Positions 53,096 through 62,026 of a stretch of 64,000 nucleotides of DNA are shown piece after piece. Numbering within the stretch: the first letter of the stretch is position 1; each line of letters starts with the position of its first letter. Location: positions 2,418,001 to 2,482,000 of the forward strand of contig NZ_CP119766.1 of assembly GCF_030378165.1 (NCBI RefSeq). The letters run 5' to 3'. A model generated the notes under the pieces. It saw only the letters and a program-made list of their open reading frames with translations. It did not search any database and had not been told where the DNA came from. Origin of the DNA: Flavobacterium panacagri (GTDB lineage Bacteria > Bacteroidota > Bacteroidia > Flavobacteriales > Flavobacteriaceae). A program made the position numbers and the translations under genes.

Positions 53096-55111
53096 ATGAA
53101 AAATAGTATCATTACATTATTGCTGTTCCTTTCAGTGAGTATGTCTGCCCAAATGTATAATCCTGTAAAATGGTCGACATCTGTAGAGAAAGTATCAGAT
53201 AAAGAATATATTTTAAAAGCCAAAGCCGTGATACAATCCGGCTGGCATTTATACGGACAATATATTGAAGAAGGAGGTCCTTCAAGAACCGCTTTCGCTT
53301 TCAAAAACAGCAGTAAAAAGTTTGAACTTATCGGAAAAACAACAGAAGAAAAAGGACATGAGGTTGTTGATAAAATCTTCGATATGAAAATTAAGTATTT
53401 TGAAGATAAGGCGCTTTTTACACAGAAAATAAAACTGACTTCAGAAGGCGTTTCGAACATTGACGGAGAAGTAGAATTTATGGTCTGTGATGACAGCAAC
53501 TGTTTACCGCCGACAACAGAAGAATTAGCCTTTAAAATTCCTGTAGAAAAGAAAACAGTGGCGGAAGAAACTCCAGCTGCGGAAAAAGATTCGGTAATTA
53601 CTGAAGAAGTAACTTTGGTAAAAGCTGTTGATAAAACTGAAAAATCTGGAAAAACAGCAACGGCTGAAGTTCCAAAGAAAAATGAACAAAGAGGATTGCT
53701 AACTATCTTTATTTTAGCTTTTTTATCCGGTTTTGCGGCCTTATTAACACCTTGTGTTTTTCCAATGATCCCAATGACGGTTAGTTATTTTACAAAGCAG
53801 AGTAAAACCAAAGCGGCAGGAATTAGAAATGCGATGATTTACGGTTTTTCAATTGTAATCATTTACGTTTTACTAGGTTCCATTGTAACAGCCGTTTTTG
53901 GTGCCGATTCGTTAAATGCGCTTTCAACAAACGTCTGGTTCAACCTGATTTTCTTTGTTTTATTGGTAGTTTTTGCCTGTTCCTTTTTGGGCGCTTTCGA
54001 AATTATGCTTCCCAATGCATTAGCTAACAAAGTGGATTCGCAGGCTGATAGAGGAGGACTGATTGGGATTTTCTTTATGGCATTGGCTTTAGCCATTGTC
54101 TCTTTTTCTTGCACAGGACCCATTGTAGGAACTTTGTTGGTTGAAGCGGCTTCAAAAGGCGGAATCGCTCCAATTGTGGGAATGTTAGGATTTTCAATTG
54201 CTATTGCATTACCGTTTTCATTATTTGCCGCTTTTCCAGGCTGGCTAAATGCATTGCCAAAATCAGGAGGCTGGCTGAATACTGTGAAAGTGGTTTTAGG
54301 TTTTTTGGAATTAGCTTTAGCTTTCAAATTTTTATCCAATGCCGATTTAGTATTGCAATTGCATTGGTTAGAAAGAGAAACTTTCTTAGCGATTTGGATC
54401 GCGGTTTTTGGTATGTTGGCTTTTTACTTATTCGGAAAAATTACACTGCCACATGATTCACCTTTAAATCATATTTCTGTCGGGAGATTAGGTTTTGGAC
54501 TCATCGTTTTAAGTTTTACTATTTATTTAATTCCGGGACTTTGGGGCGCACCCTTAAAATTAATCAGCGGATTTCCTCCTCCAATGCAGTACAGCGAATC
54601 TCCAAATGGATTGGGTGTCTCTAGTAATTCGGAGTTGAAAATAACGGCTTCGCTGCCAGAAGGAGCAGAACACGGTCCGCAGAACATTATCACTTTTCAT
54701 GATTATGAGAAAGGGATGGAATATGCAAAAAAAGAAGGAAAACCTGTTTTATTGGATTTCACAGGATACGCCTGTGTAAACTGCCGAAAAATGGAAGAAT
54801 TGGTTTGGTCTGATCCTAAAGTTTTAGGAGTTTTAAACAACGATGTGGTGCTAATTTCACTTTATGTAGATGATAAAAAAGAATTGCCAGAAAACGAACA
54901 GTATGTTTCTGAAACTACTGGAAAAAAAATCAAAACCATCGGAAACAAATGGAGTGATTTACAGATTAAAACTTACAAGGCAAACGCACAGCCATTTTAT
55001 GTAATTGTAGATCACAGCAGTAATTCTTTGACAGAAACTTCAGCTTATAATCCAGATATAACCGAATATTACAACTGGCTACAAAGCGGGATTAAAAACT
55101 TTAAAAAATAA
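53096..55111 (+). CDS. dsbD: Thiol:disulfide interchange protein DsbD
   Basis: 671 residues with a signal peptide (MKNSIITLLLFLSVSMSAQ). The order is an N-terminal periplasmic domain (about 22-160, GEVEFMVCDDSNCLPPTTEE with its Cys pair), a charged linker, about eight or nine membrane spans (about 200-500) with Cys220 in LTPCVFPMIPM and Cys339 in SFSCTGPIVG, and a C-terminal thioredoxin domain with Cys560 and Cys563 in GYACVNCRKME. DsbD carries electrons from cytosolic thioredoxin to periplasmic reductases. The two TlpA proteins upstream are its natural acceptors. An attenuator-like leader precedes it, and the aminotransferase starts 13 bases after it. Confidence 0.96.
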   Translation: MKNSIITLLLFLSVSMSAQMYNPVKWSTSVEKVSDKEYILKAKAVIQSGWHLYGQYIEEGGPSRTAFAFKNSSKKFELIGKTTEEKGHEVVDKIFDMKIKYFEDKALFTQKIKLTSEGVSNIDGEVEFMVCDDSNCLPPTTEELAFKIPVEKKTVAEETPAAEKDSVITEEVTLVKAVDKTEKSGKTATAEVPKKNEQRGLLTIFILAFLSGFAALLTPCVFPMIPMTVSYFTKQSKTKAAGIRNAMIYGFSIVIIYVLLGSIVTAVFGADSLNALSTNVWFNLIFFVLLVVFACSFLGAFEIMLPNALANKVDSQADRGGLIGIFFMALALAIVSFSCTGPIVGTLLVEAASKGGIAPIVGMLGFSIAIALPFSLFAAFPGWLNALPKSGGWLNTVKVVLGFLELALAFKFLSNADLVLQLHWLERETFLAIWIAVFGMLAFYLFGKITLPHDSPLNHISVGRLGFGLIVLSFTIYLIPGLWGAPLKLISGFPPPMQYSESPNGLGVSSNSELKITASLPEGAEHGPQNIITFHDYEKGMEYAKKEGKPVLLDFTGYACVNCRKMEELVWSDPKVLGVLNNDVVLISLYVDDKKELPENEQYVSETTGKKIKTIGNKWSDLQIKTYKANAQPFYVIVDHSSNSLTETSAYNPDITEYYNWLQSGIKNFKK

Positions 55112-55124
55112 ACCATTTTAAGAA

Positions 55125-56633
55125 ATGATAGACGAAATGGATACTATTTTGAAAACAAAACCAAGTAAATTGGAGAACTATTTTTCTGAATTCAGAGAAA
55201 ATACGATAGGAGTTAATCATAGATTTGAGTCGATTTACGGACAACAGCATTTACTATACGCCGATTGGATTGCCAGCGGAAGATTGTATTTTCCAATTGA
55301 AGATATTATGCTGCGAAAAATTGGTCCGATGATTGCCAATACACATTCTTTTTCCAGCCAGACAGGAAAAGCCTCGACTTACGCTTATCAATATGCAAGA
55401 CAATTGATTAAGAAGCATGTAAATGCATCAGAAACAGATTGTTTGGTAGCAACAGGAACTGGAATGACGGCGGCTTTAAATAAACTGCAGCGTATTATGG
55501 GACTGCGTTCTGAGGATAATATTTACAGCGTTAAACTCAATTATGATGAGGAAAGACCTGTAGTTTTTATCACACATATGGAACATCATTCCAATCAAGT
55601 GCCGTGGTACGAAACCATTGCCGACGTTGTTGTGCTGCCTTGCGGCCAAAACAATTTGGTTGATCCAAAAATTCTATCGAAAGAACTGAAAAAATATGCT
55701 GATAGACGACTTAAAATTGGTTCGTTTACCGCTTGTTCCAATGTAACAGGAATTATTACGCCTTATCATGAACTGGCAAAAGTAATGCATCAAAATGGAG
55801 GATATTGCTTTGTTGATTTTGCGGCTTCAGCACCTTATGTAAAAATTGATATGCATCCAAAAGATCCAGAACAGCAATTGGATGCCATTTTCTTTTCGCC
55901 TCATAAATTTTTGGGAGGGCCTGGAACCTGTGGTATTTTGGTTTTCAATGAAAAACTATATCAATCTAATTTTCCAGATAATCCGGGTGGGGGAAATGTA
56001 AAATGCACCAATCCGTGGGGAGAATATCATTACAGTGATGCTATTGAAGTGAAAGAAGATGGCGGAACCCCAGGTTTTCTGCAGGTCATGAGAACGGCTC
56101 TATGTTTGGAATTAAAAGACAAAATGGGGGTCGAAAAAATGAAAAATAGAGAAACAGAACTCCTGCACCTTTGTTTTTCTGAATTACAGAAAATAAAAGG
56201 TTTAACTATTTTAGGAGATTTAGAAACCGAAAGAATCGGCTGTGTTTCATTTACCGTCGAAAATATTCATTACAATTTGATGGTAAGACTTTTAAATGAC
56301 AGATTCGGAATTCAGGTTCGCGGAGGCTGGTCTTGTGCGAGTACTTATGCTCATTTTTTATTGGATATTGATGAAGAAAAATCGGCAGCAATTACAAACG
56401 GAATTCTTCAGAAAAACTTAACTGAAAAACCAGGTTGGGTAAGGGTTTCACTTCATCCAACCATGAAAAACGAGGAGCTTTTATTTATCTGTAATGCAGT
56501 TGAACAGATTGTTTTAAATATTGAAGAATGGCAGAAAGCCTATCAATACAATCCTGTAACCAATGAGTTTGATCATCTTTTGATAAAAGAAACTATTGAA
56601 GAGAATGTGAAAGAGTGGTTTTCGTTAGATTAA
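55125..56633 (+). CDS. Class V (cysteine-desulfurase-like) PLP aminotransferase
   Basis: 502 residues, longer than typical IscS (about 400), with no signal peptide. PLP-site residues are visible: LVATGTGMTAALNKLQRIMG, THMEHHSNQVPWYE, SFTACSNVTGI, CFVDFAASAP with the Asp for the ring nitrogen, and the Schiff-base Lys261 in FFSPHKFLGGPGT. A Cys lies at RGGWSCASTYAHFLLDID, in the region where SufS-type desulfurases carry their loop Cys. The family includes cysteine desulfurases and isopenicillin-epimerase-like enzymes; the substrate is not fixed. The start at Met5 (55137) is an alternative. It lies 13 bases behind dsbD, so sulfur release from imported cyst(e)ine is an attractive but unproved role. 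Confidence 0.88.
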   Translation: MIDEMDTILKTKPSKLENYFSEFRENTIGVNHRFESIYGQQHLLYADWIASGRLYFPIEDIMLRKIGPMIANTHSFSSQTGKASTYAYQYARQLIKKHVNASETDCLVATGTGMTAALNKLQRIMGLRSEDNIYSVKLNYDEERPVVFITHMEHHSNQVPWYETIADVVVLPCGQNNLVDPKILSKELKKYADRRLKIGSFTACSNVTGIITPYHELAKVMHQNGGYCFVDFAASAPYVKIDMHPKDPEQQLDAIFFSPHKFLGGPGTCGILVFNEKLYQSNFPDNPGGGNVKCTNPWGEYHYSDAIEVKEDGGTPGFLQVMRTALCLELKDKMGVEKMKNRETELLHLCFSELQKIKGLTILGDLETERIGCVSFTVENIHYNLMVRLLNDRFGIQVRGGWSCASTYAHFLLDIDEEKSAAITNGILQKNLTEKPGWVRVSLHPTMKNEELLFICNAVEQIVLNIEEWQKAYQYNPVTNEFDHLLIKETIEENVKEWFSLD

Positions 56634-56646
56634 AAACAAAAAAATA

Positions 56647-56676
56647 AACCTCCAAAGTCAGTTGATTTTGGAGGTT
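56647..56676. terminator. Bidirectional terminator between aminotransferase and MarR-GNAT genes
   Basis: AACCTCCAAA at 56647-56656 pairs with TTTGGAGGTT at 56667-56676. A rich T run follows on the plus strand, and on the minus strand it lies 10 bases after the MarR-GNAT stop. Confidence 0.88.
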
Positions 56677-56685
56677 CTTTTTTTA

Positions 56686-57603
56686 TTACAGTTTTAAATC
56701 ATAACGTTCCTCATTAAACGTTTTTCCCCATTCCGTTACTTCTTCAGATGAGGTAAGTTCAAAACCGGCCAGTTTATACATTCCAAGTGCTTTATTTTGA
56801 AGATTGGTTGTAAGAAGGAATACATTCTTAAATTTCTTCTCTCGACAAAAAGCTACTGCATCAGTTAAGAGTTTTTTGCCGATTCCAAGTCCTCTAAAAG
56901 CAGGATCAAGTAAAAACCATCTCAGTTGCGCTTCATTTTCTGGCTGATGCTGAATTGCTACGCATCCTACAATTTTGTTATTGTATTCTGCCATCCAGAT
57001 TCGGTCATTTTCGGGGTCATAATTTTCTAAGAAATGATAAAAAGTCTTGATTACATATTTTTCAAAATCAGTAGAAAAATTAGATTCGTTTTCATAAATA
57101 TAACCATGAAGATAAATGATGTATCCAATATCGCCAGGATTAATGTTATGACGATACGAAATTTCATGACGTTCTATTTTATTTTCTGTCAAAAGATTTC
57201 TAACCTTTTGCATAGAACTGACTAACATTTCTTTTTCAGTAAAATTCAGTTTTTCAATTTTATTCTCGATTAGCTTTTCAGATTTATCATTTAAAGCACT
57301 TAATAAATCATTCCCTGAATTACTCAGTTTGATATTAAAAGCTCTTTTGTCTTCGTTGGATGAAATCCTAGTGATTAAATTTTCTTTTAAAAAACGTTTC
57401 AGGATTCTACTGAGATAACCTTTGTCTAGATTTAAAATATCAGTTAATTTTTGAGCAGTTATGATTTCGCTTTCGCTGATTTCGTATAGGATACGAACTT
57501 CTGTTAAAGAATAATCACTGTCCAAATAATGCTTATTTAAGATATCTAAATGTGCAGTATAAAAGCGGTTGAAACTTCTAATTTTTGAAGTTGACATATT
57601 CAT
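56686..57603 (-). CDS. MarR-type HTH fused to GNAT acetyltransferase
   Basis: 305 residues. Residues 1-145 are a MarR winged helix (VRILYEISESEIITAQKLTD, ILNLDKGYLSRILKRFLKEN, LITRISSNEDKRAFNIKLSN). Residues about 155-305 are a GNAT fold with the acetyl-CoA loop FRGLGIGKKLLTDAVAF and NKALGMYKLAGFELT. This fusion is a known architecture in many bacteria; such proteins may act as regulators that sense or acetylate small molecules. It is divergent from the L,D-transpeptidase-like gene and ends against a bidirectional terminator. No target is evident beyond possible self-control. Confidence 0.93.
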   Translation of the reverse strand: MNMSTSKIRSFNRFYTAHLDILNKHYLDSDYSLTEVRILYEISESEIITAQKLTDILNLDKGYLSRILKRFLKENLITRISSNEDKRAFNIKLSNSGNDLLSALNDKSEKLIENKIEKLNFTEKEMLVSSMQKVRNLLTENKIERHEISYRHNINPGDIGYIIYLHGYIYENESNFSTDFEKYVIKTFYHFLENYDPENDRIWMAEYNNKIVGCVAIQHQPENEAQLRWFLLDPAFRGLGIGKKLLTDAVAFCREKKFKNVFLLTTNLQNKALGMYKLAGFELTSSEEVTEWGKTFNEERYDLKL

Positions 57604-57630
57604 GGTTATAATGATATTGTATTATAGAGG

Positions 57631-57662
57631 CAAATATATGAAAATTTAGTTGCTTTTGTCAA
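57631..57662 (-). promoter_or_regulatory. Promoter of the MarR-GNAT gene
   Basis: On the minus strand TTG (57662-57660), 21 bases, then TATATTTG (57638-57631) fits the Bacteroidetes promoter. The ATG is 27 bases further on. Confidence 0.6.
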
Positions 57663-57808
57663 CTAATTAGATGTTTTAAGAAGTTAAAGGCTTTATTTAG
57701 TAAGAAAAACAATTGTAAACTAAAAAAAAAAGCTGATAAGACTCATATAATCAAATATTTATAATATATTTAACATCTGAAATGTGGGAATTGTGTAAAA
57801 TTTGTACA

Positions 57809-57816
57809 TAATTTTG
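57809..57816 (+). promoter_or_regulatory. -7 box TAATTTTG of the L,D-transpeptidase-like gene
   Basis: Exact TAnnTTTG match. The nearest upstream TTG (57791-57793) leaves only 15 bases, shorter than usual. The leader to the ATG at 57899 is about 75 bases. Confidence 0.5.
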
Positions 57817-57898
57817 CAAAGTCAAAGAGGAGAACAACGATTTTGTTTTTTTGACATGGAACCCAAATCTGTTTTTTAACTTTAATTATAGCCTGCTT

Positions 57899-58501
57899 AT
57901 GAGAATATTTTTTGTAGCACTGCTTTTTTCTCTTAGTTCGTTTACAACCTACAACCTAACGGACAGAAAAGAAATATTAAATGAAATTGAATTCGCAAGA
58001 CTTACAGAACATGTAAGTGAAGTAAAAACTTTTGTAGCTTCGAATCGTGGTTACAGCAAGAAAATTGCTTTTCTGGTTGATATGAAAATCAAATCTGGAA
58101 AAAATCGTTTTTTTGTTTACGATCTTGTAAATGAAAAAATTATCGATCAAGGACTTGTTGCACATGGTTCTGGATCTGAAACTGGTATTAAAGGAGATAT
58201 TTTACAGTTCAGTAATCTGCCAAATTCTAATTGTACTTCCCTAGGCCGTTATGGTGTGGAAAAAGCATACAAAGGCGTTTTTGGTAAAGCTTACAGACTA
58301 AGCGGAATGGATGAAACAAATAATAATGCTCAAAAAAGAGCTATCGTTCTTCACTGTTACAAAGAAGTTCCAGATGATGAAAAAGAATATTACATCATTA
58401 ACAGTCACGGTTGCCCAATGGTAAGCGAAGCATTCTTTAAAAGACTTGACAAGTTTATTGAGGGTTCAGATTCTAAAATCATGCTTTCTGTTTATTACTA
58501 G
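57899..58501 (+). CDS. Murein L,D-transpeptidase-like protein (YkuD_2 type)
   Basis: 200 residues from the ATG at 57899; an earlier in-frame TTG would put an odd tail before the signal peptide (MRIFFVALLFSLSSFTTYN). The catalytic-domain-like region (about 45-200) has KIAFLVDMKIKSGKNRFFVY, GLVAHGSGSETG, ALHCYKE-like VLHCYKEVPDDEKEYYIINS and the catalytic Cys172 in SHGCPMVSEAFF. This is the variant seen in the YkuD_2 family, which in Bacteroidota occurs as small exported proteins thought to act on peptidoglycan. It has its own promoter and a strong terminator, so it is a single-gene transcript. Confidence 0.88.
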   Translation: MRIFFVALLFSLSSFTTYNLTDRKEILNEIEFARLTEHVSEVKTFVASNRGYSKKIAFLVDMKIKSGKNRFFVYDLVNEKIIDQGLVAHGSGSETGIKGDILQFSNLPNSNCTSLGRYGVEKAYKGVFGKAYRLSGMDETNNNAQKRAIVLHCYKEVPDDEKEYYIINSHGCPMVSEAFFKRLDKFIEGSDSKIMLSVYY

Positions 58502-58538
58502 AAATAAAAAAATATAAGAGAGAGATTCTCATCATGAA

Positions 58539-58564
58539 AACAAGAGCCTTTTTGGGCTCTTGTT
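58539..58564 (+). terminator. Rho-independent terminator after the L,D-transpeptidase-like gene
   Basis: AACAAGAGCC at 58539-58548 pairs perfectly with GGCTCTTGTT at 58555-58564 and is followed by a long T run. Confidence 0.93.
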
Positions 58565-58691
58565 TTTTTTTGTCCAATATGTTTCTGCTAAAACATAGGC
58601 TGTTAATTAGAGTAAAATCTTTTTTTTATTTGTTTTTAGTCTTTAAAAAAGAATTTTTCTGCTTACCTTGTATAGTCCAAAATCAAATCTT

Positions 58692-59267
58692 ATGACTTCA
58701 AGAAAGCTTTTTCTTCTATTTTTTATATCCATTTTGTCTTCCTGCGGTAATAAAAAAGAACAGGAACTCATTCTTCGTGAAAATGCACTTTTAGAACGCG
58801 AAAAACAATTTCAAGATAAAGAAGCAGAATATGATAAGCTCTTAAAATTCAAAGATAGCCTGCTGTCTGTTTCTAAATTTAAAGACACCGTTTCTCAAAC
58901 AAAAGAATGGCCAGATGGCCTTAGAATCAAATGGAATAGTAAAATGATCTGTAGAGAATCGAACTGCAGTAATTACGTTATTGGCGACCAACGCAGTGAA
59001 GTTTGGGAATTTATATCTGATTCTGTTGGGATGTACACCAATGTTTTAAGTAATAATGAAATTAAACGTGTTTTTACGGGACAGTATTTAGAAAACAAAA
59101 TAGTTCTTGATTCGGCTAAAGAAACTTCTGCTAAAAACAAAATTAAAGTAAGCGTAGTGCTTGACGATATTAAAAAAAATATCATAAAAGGCACGCAGAC
59201 TATAACTGGCCAGGATAACTGTACAGCAAAATTCTCAGTTGAACTTACTCCATCTAATAAAAAGTAA
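58692..59267 (+). CDS. Lipoprotein with N-terminal coiled coil, unknown function
   Basis: 191 residues from the ATG at 58692; the earlier in-frame start would precede the signal sequence by eight residues. The lipobox is ILSSCGNKK with Cys18. Residues about 22-58 are charged and helical (QELILRENALLEREKQFQDK), probably a short coiled coil. The rest is a small beta-rich domain with a Cys pair (ICRESNCSNYVIG), SEVWEFISDSVGMYTNVLS and GTQTITGQDNCTAKFSVEL. I do not recognise the family. The stop is 3 bases before the antiporter gene, so the two are co-transcribed and the lipoprotein may assist or report on it. Confidence 0.75.
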   Translation: MTSRKLFLLFFISILSSCGNKKEQELILRENALLEREKQFQDKEAEYDKLLKFKDSLLSVSKFKDTVSQTKEWPDGLRIKWNSKMICRESNCSNYVIGDQRSEVWEFISDSVGMYTNVLSNNEIKRVFTGQYLENKIVLDSAKETSAKNKIKVSVVLDDIKKNIIKGTQTITGQDNCTAKFSVELTPSNKK

Positions 59268-59270
59268 TTT

Positions 59271-61388
59271 ATGCTGCTGAGTATTCACCATATAAGTCTT
59301 CCTATTGAAGATCCGTTATTGAAGTTTCTTATCGAAATTATCATCATTTTATGTATTCCGCTTTTGCTAAATAAAATAAAAGTACCGCATCTGCTAGGAC
59401 TTATTATTGCTGGAGCTATTATCGGTCCAAATGGTTTTGGCGTATTGTCAAGAGATAGCAGCGTAGTGGTCACAGGAACTACAGGTCTTTTGTATATTAT
59501 GTTTTTAGCCGGTCTGGAAATTGACATGGCCGATTTTAAAAAGAATAAATGGAAGAGCATTATTTTTTCGATTTTCACTTTTGCTGTTCCGTTTATTTTA
59601 GGGCTGGTTGGAGGTTATTATGTTTTAGGATTTTCACTCCTTACTTCGATTCTATTTGCTAGTCTTTTTTCGTCACACACCTTAATTGTTTATCCAATGG
59701 TCAGTGGTTTAGGGATTGCAAAAAATCTTTCGGTAAATATAACAGTGGGAGGTACCATGATTACAGATGTGCTTTCGCTTTTGGTTCTTGCCGCTATTGT
59801 TGGTATGTCTCAGGGAGAAGCAGGAACTGCTTTTTGGGTTAAGCTCTCCGTTTCAATGGTTGTTTTTACTTTAATTGTGTTATTAGTTTTTCCGATAATC
59901 GCACGTTGGTTTTTTAAAACTGTCGAAGATAAAATATCTCAATATCTTTTTGTGATTGTTATGATTTATCTTGCCGCACTTCTAGCTGAATTAGCAGGAA
60001 TTGAATCTATTATTGGTGCATTTTTTGCTGGATTGGCTTTAAACAAACTAATTCCGCATACTTCATCATTAATGAACAGAGTAGAATTTGTGGGAAATGC
60101 GATTTTCATTCCTTTCTTTTTAATAAGCGTCGGAATGCTGATTGATTTTAATGCTTTTATACAAAGCTGGGAAACATTATGGGTAGCCACAATTATGCTT
60201 ATTGCATCCATAGGCGGAAAATACTCTGCAGCCATGCTGACCAAAAAAACATTTAAACTTACCAATGATGAAGGACAGCTTATTTTTGGAATGAGTGCAG
60301 CATCAGCAGCGGCGACATTGGCATCTGTTATGGTAGGGTATAACATAATTATTGGAGAAAATGATGCGGGAGAACCTATCAGACTTTTGAATGAACATGT
60401 TCTTAACGGCAGTATTCTTCTTATTCTAGTATCCTGTACCATATCTTCGTTTGTTTCGATGGCAAGTGCACAGCGTATAGCACAGGCAGATAAAGATAAT
60501 ACCGTTTCGGGCAAAAGTGAAGAAAAGGAAAATATATTGCTGGCAGTTAATCATGAAGCAACTGTAGATAAGATGGTAAATCTCGGACTAATGGTCAAAA
60601 CAGCATCCAACAAAGCGCTTTATGCTGTTAATGTAATTAATGAAGATGCTAATGAATCTTCTGTTAAAAATGCCGAAAAAATAATGGATACTGCAGTTAA
60701 AGCGGCTGCTGCTGCCGATGTTGAATTGTATCCCATAACCCGTCATGATAATGATACGGCAGGAGGAATAAGTAATGTTATAAAAGAAAAAGAAATTAGT
60801 GATCTTATAGTAGGACTAGAGGGAGGGAAAGGTTTTTCGGCTTCGTTTGTCTATAATTTATATAACGGCTATCTGCGAAATAAGAACATAAATTTGATGG
60901 TGTATCATGCTGTACAGCCAGCAGCTACTGTTAAAAGATATTTGGTTTTCATACCAGCCGACGCCGAAGTGGATGCAGGATTTTTTCATTCGATGTTGAG
61001 AATCTGGAATATAGGGCGTAATTCTGGTGCGAAAATGAGTTTTTATGGGAAAGAAAAAACTTTAAACATTCTAAAAAGAATCGCTAAAAAAGCCTCTATA
61101 GAAGCCACATTTGATGTTCTTTTAGATTGGAATAATGCCATGCAGACCGCAATTACTATTGAAGAAAATGAAGGGCTGATTATTATGATGGGAGATAAAG
61201 GAATGCATTCGTATTTTTCGCAGATGAGAGATGTACCAGATCTTTTGAATGAGAAATTCAATAATAATAACTATATGTTGATTTATCCTTTTTCTAAAAC
61301 ACTTAAAAACAATACAGAAAAAAGATCAGTAAGTAGCCATGATGATTTTGCTGAAATAGGAAAAGCGATTAGAAATATTTTTAAATGA
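59271..61388 (+). CDS. CPA2-family cation:proton antiporter (Kef-type) with C-terminal USP-like domain
   Basis: 705 residues. Residues about 10-400 hold some 12 membrane spans with the family segments LLNKIKVPHLLGLIIAGAII, GPNGFGVL, LYIMFLAGLEIDMADFKKN, GIESIIGAFFAGLALNKLIP and FFLISVGMLIDF. The hydrophilic C-terminal 270 residues (NILLAVNHEATVDKMVNLGL, VIKEKEISDLIVGLEGGKGF) resemble tandem universal-stress-protein-like domains in place of the RCK domain of KefC. It exchanges K+ or Na+ for protons at the inner membrane. It overlaps no gene and lies 3 bases after the lipoprotein stop. Confidence 0.93.
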   Translation: MLLSIHHISLPIEDPLLKFLIEIIIILCIPLLLNKIKVPHLLGLIIAGAIIGPNGFGVLSRDSSVVVTGTTGLLYIMFLAGLEIDMADFKKNKWKSIIFSIFTFAVPFILGLVGGYYVLGFSLLTSILFASLFSSHTLIVYPMVSGLGIAKNLSVNITVGGTMITDVLSLLVLAAIVGMSQGEAGTAFWVKLSVSMVVFTLIVLLVFPIIARWFFKTVEDKISQYLFVIVMIYLAALLAELAGIESIIGAFFAGLALNKLIPHTSSLMNRVEFVGNAIFIPFFLISVGMLIDFNAFIQSWETLWVATIMLIASIGGKYSAAMLTKKTFKLTNDEGQLIFGMSAASAAATLASVMVGYNIIIGENDAGEPIRLLNEHVLNGSILLILVSCTISSFVSMASAQRIAQADKDNTVSGKSEEKENILLAVNHEATVDKMVNLGLMVKTASNKALYAVNVINEDANESSVKNAEKIMDTAVKAAAAADVELYPITRHDNDTAGGISNVIKEKEISDLIVGLEGGKGFSASFVYNLYNGYLRNKNINLMVYHAVQPAATVKRYLVFIPADAEVDAGFFHSMLRIWNIGRNSGAKMSFYGKEKTLNILKRIAKKASIEATFDVLLDWNNAMQTAITIEENEGLIIMMGDKGMHSYFSQMRDVPDLLNEKFNNNNYMLIYPFSKTLKNNTEKRSVSSHDDFAEIGKAIRNIFK

Positions 61389-61720
61389 TTAGTGTTTTGT
61401 TGTTTTTGTAAATAAGATAATTAGTAAAGAGATACACTGATTTTTTTTAGTACTTAACGAAAGGCATTACTCAATGTTTCATAAAATCAAAACTTCGTTT
61501 CAAATTATAATTTGAAACCGAATTTAGAAACTTGGTACAATTTTAAATTGATTGTGGTTATAACTTTGATGTTCTTGAAAGTGTAATCAGTTTTTACTTC
61601 TGGAAACCTTTAAAATGAAACTTTCAAAAAACACAATAATGAAAATAAAGATTTAAAGCAATGTAGAATTTTTACAGCAGTGTGGATTATTGATTTTAAT
61701 AATATTTAAATTTCAAGAAG
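61389..61720. other. Intergenic region with a 22-bp perfect palindrome
   Basis: 332 bases without a gene. A perfect 22-bp palindrome at 61497-61518 has the half-site GTTTCAAATTA. TAACTTTG at 61561-61568 matches the -7 consensus, 153 bases before the small gene at 61721. No suitably spaced TTG is seen, and there is no terminator-like hairpin with a T run. Confidence 0.5.
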
Positions 61721-61960
61721 ATGTCTTTACCTGATCAATTATATAATATGAAGTTTGCTGAGTATTTTGAATCAATACGCAAGATGTATTTAATTGATGA
61801 AAAATTTAGGGGGATTTGCGACAATTACTGTGATAACGTTGTAAATGGAGAAAACTACAGAAAGAAAAAGGAAAAAAATTTCCTGAAAGAGCAGGAATGT
61901 GAAATTTTATCTAAAGAATTAGAGGAAGAAATACTTTTTTATATTGTTCGTAACGGTTAG
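61721..61960 (+). CDS. Small charged protein of unknown function (79 aa)
   Basis: 79 residues, no signal peptide or membrane span. It is mostly helical and charged: FAEYFESIRKMYLIDEKFRG, ICDNYCDNVVNGENYRKKKE, ECEILSKELEEEILFYIV. The spaced Cys-Asp-x-Tyr-Cys pattern and the acidic end ELEEEIL resemble small proteins seen in many bacteria with no assigned role, from memory. The upstream region has a possible -7 box, and a terminator follows 35 bases after the stop, which supports a real, independently transcribed gene. No functional claim is made. Confidence 0.65.
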   Translation: MSLPDQLYNMKFAEYFESIRKMYLIDEKFRGICDNYCDNVVNGENYRKKKEKNFLKEQECEILSKELEEEILFYIVRNG

Positions 61961-61995
61961 AATACAAGGTGTTCTGCCGTTTAAATTTGGATGAG

Positions 61996-62026
61996 AACTT
62001 CTCTTTGCTGGCTGTAAAGGGAAGTT
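61996..62026 (+). terminator. Rho-independent terminator after the small gene
   Basis: AACTTCTCTTT pairs with AAAGGGAAGTT (one G-T pair), followed by a T run. Confidence 0.8.

Noticed and set aside
52999..53499. Open frame of 166 codons on the minus strand over the start of dsbD
   Set aside because: It covers the dsbD signal peptide and N-terminal domain, shows no family motif, and follows the codon pattern of the real gene on the plus strand.
53863..54339. Open frame of 158 codons on the minus strand inside dsbD
   Set aside because: It is antisense to the membrane spans of dsbD, and its low-complexity Ala/Lys/Asn content is the mirror of hydrophobic codons.
57851..57898. TTG start for the L,D-transpeptidase-like gene
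   Set aside because: It adds 16 residues ahead of a complete signal peptide that begins at the ATG at 57899.
59966..60514. Open frame of 182 codons on the minus strand inside the antiporter
   Set aside because: Antisense to membrane spans of a well-recognised transporter. No start region, promoter or motif of its own.
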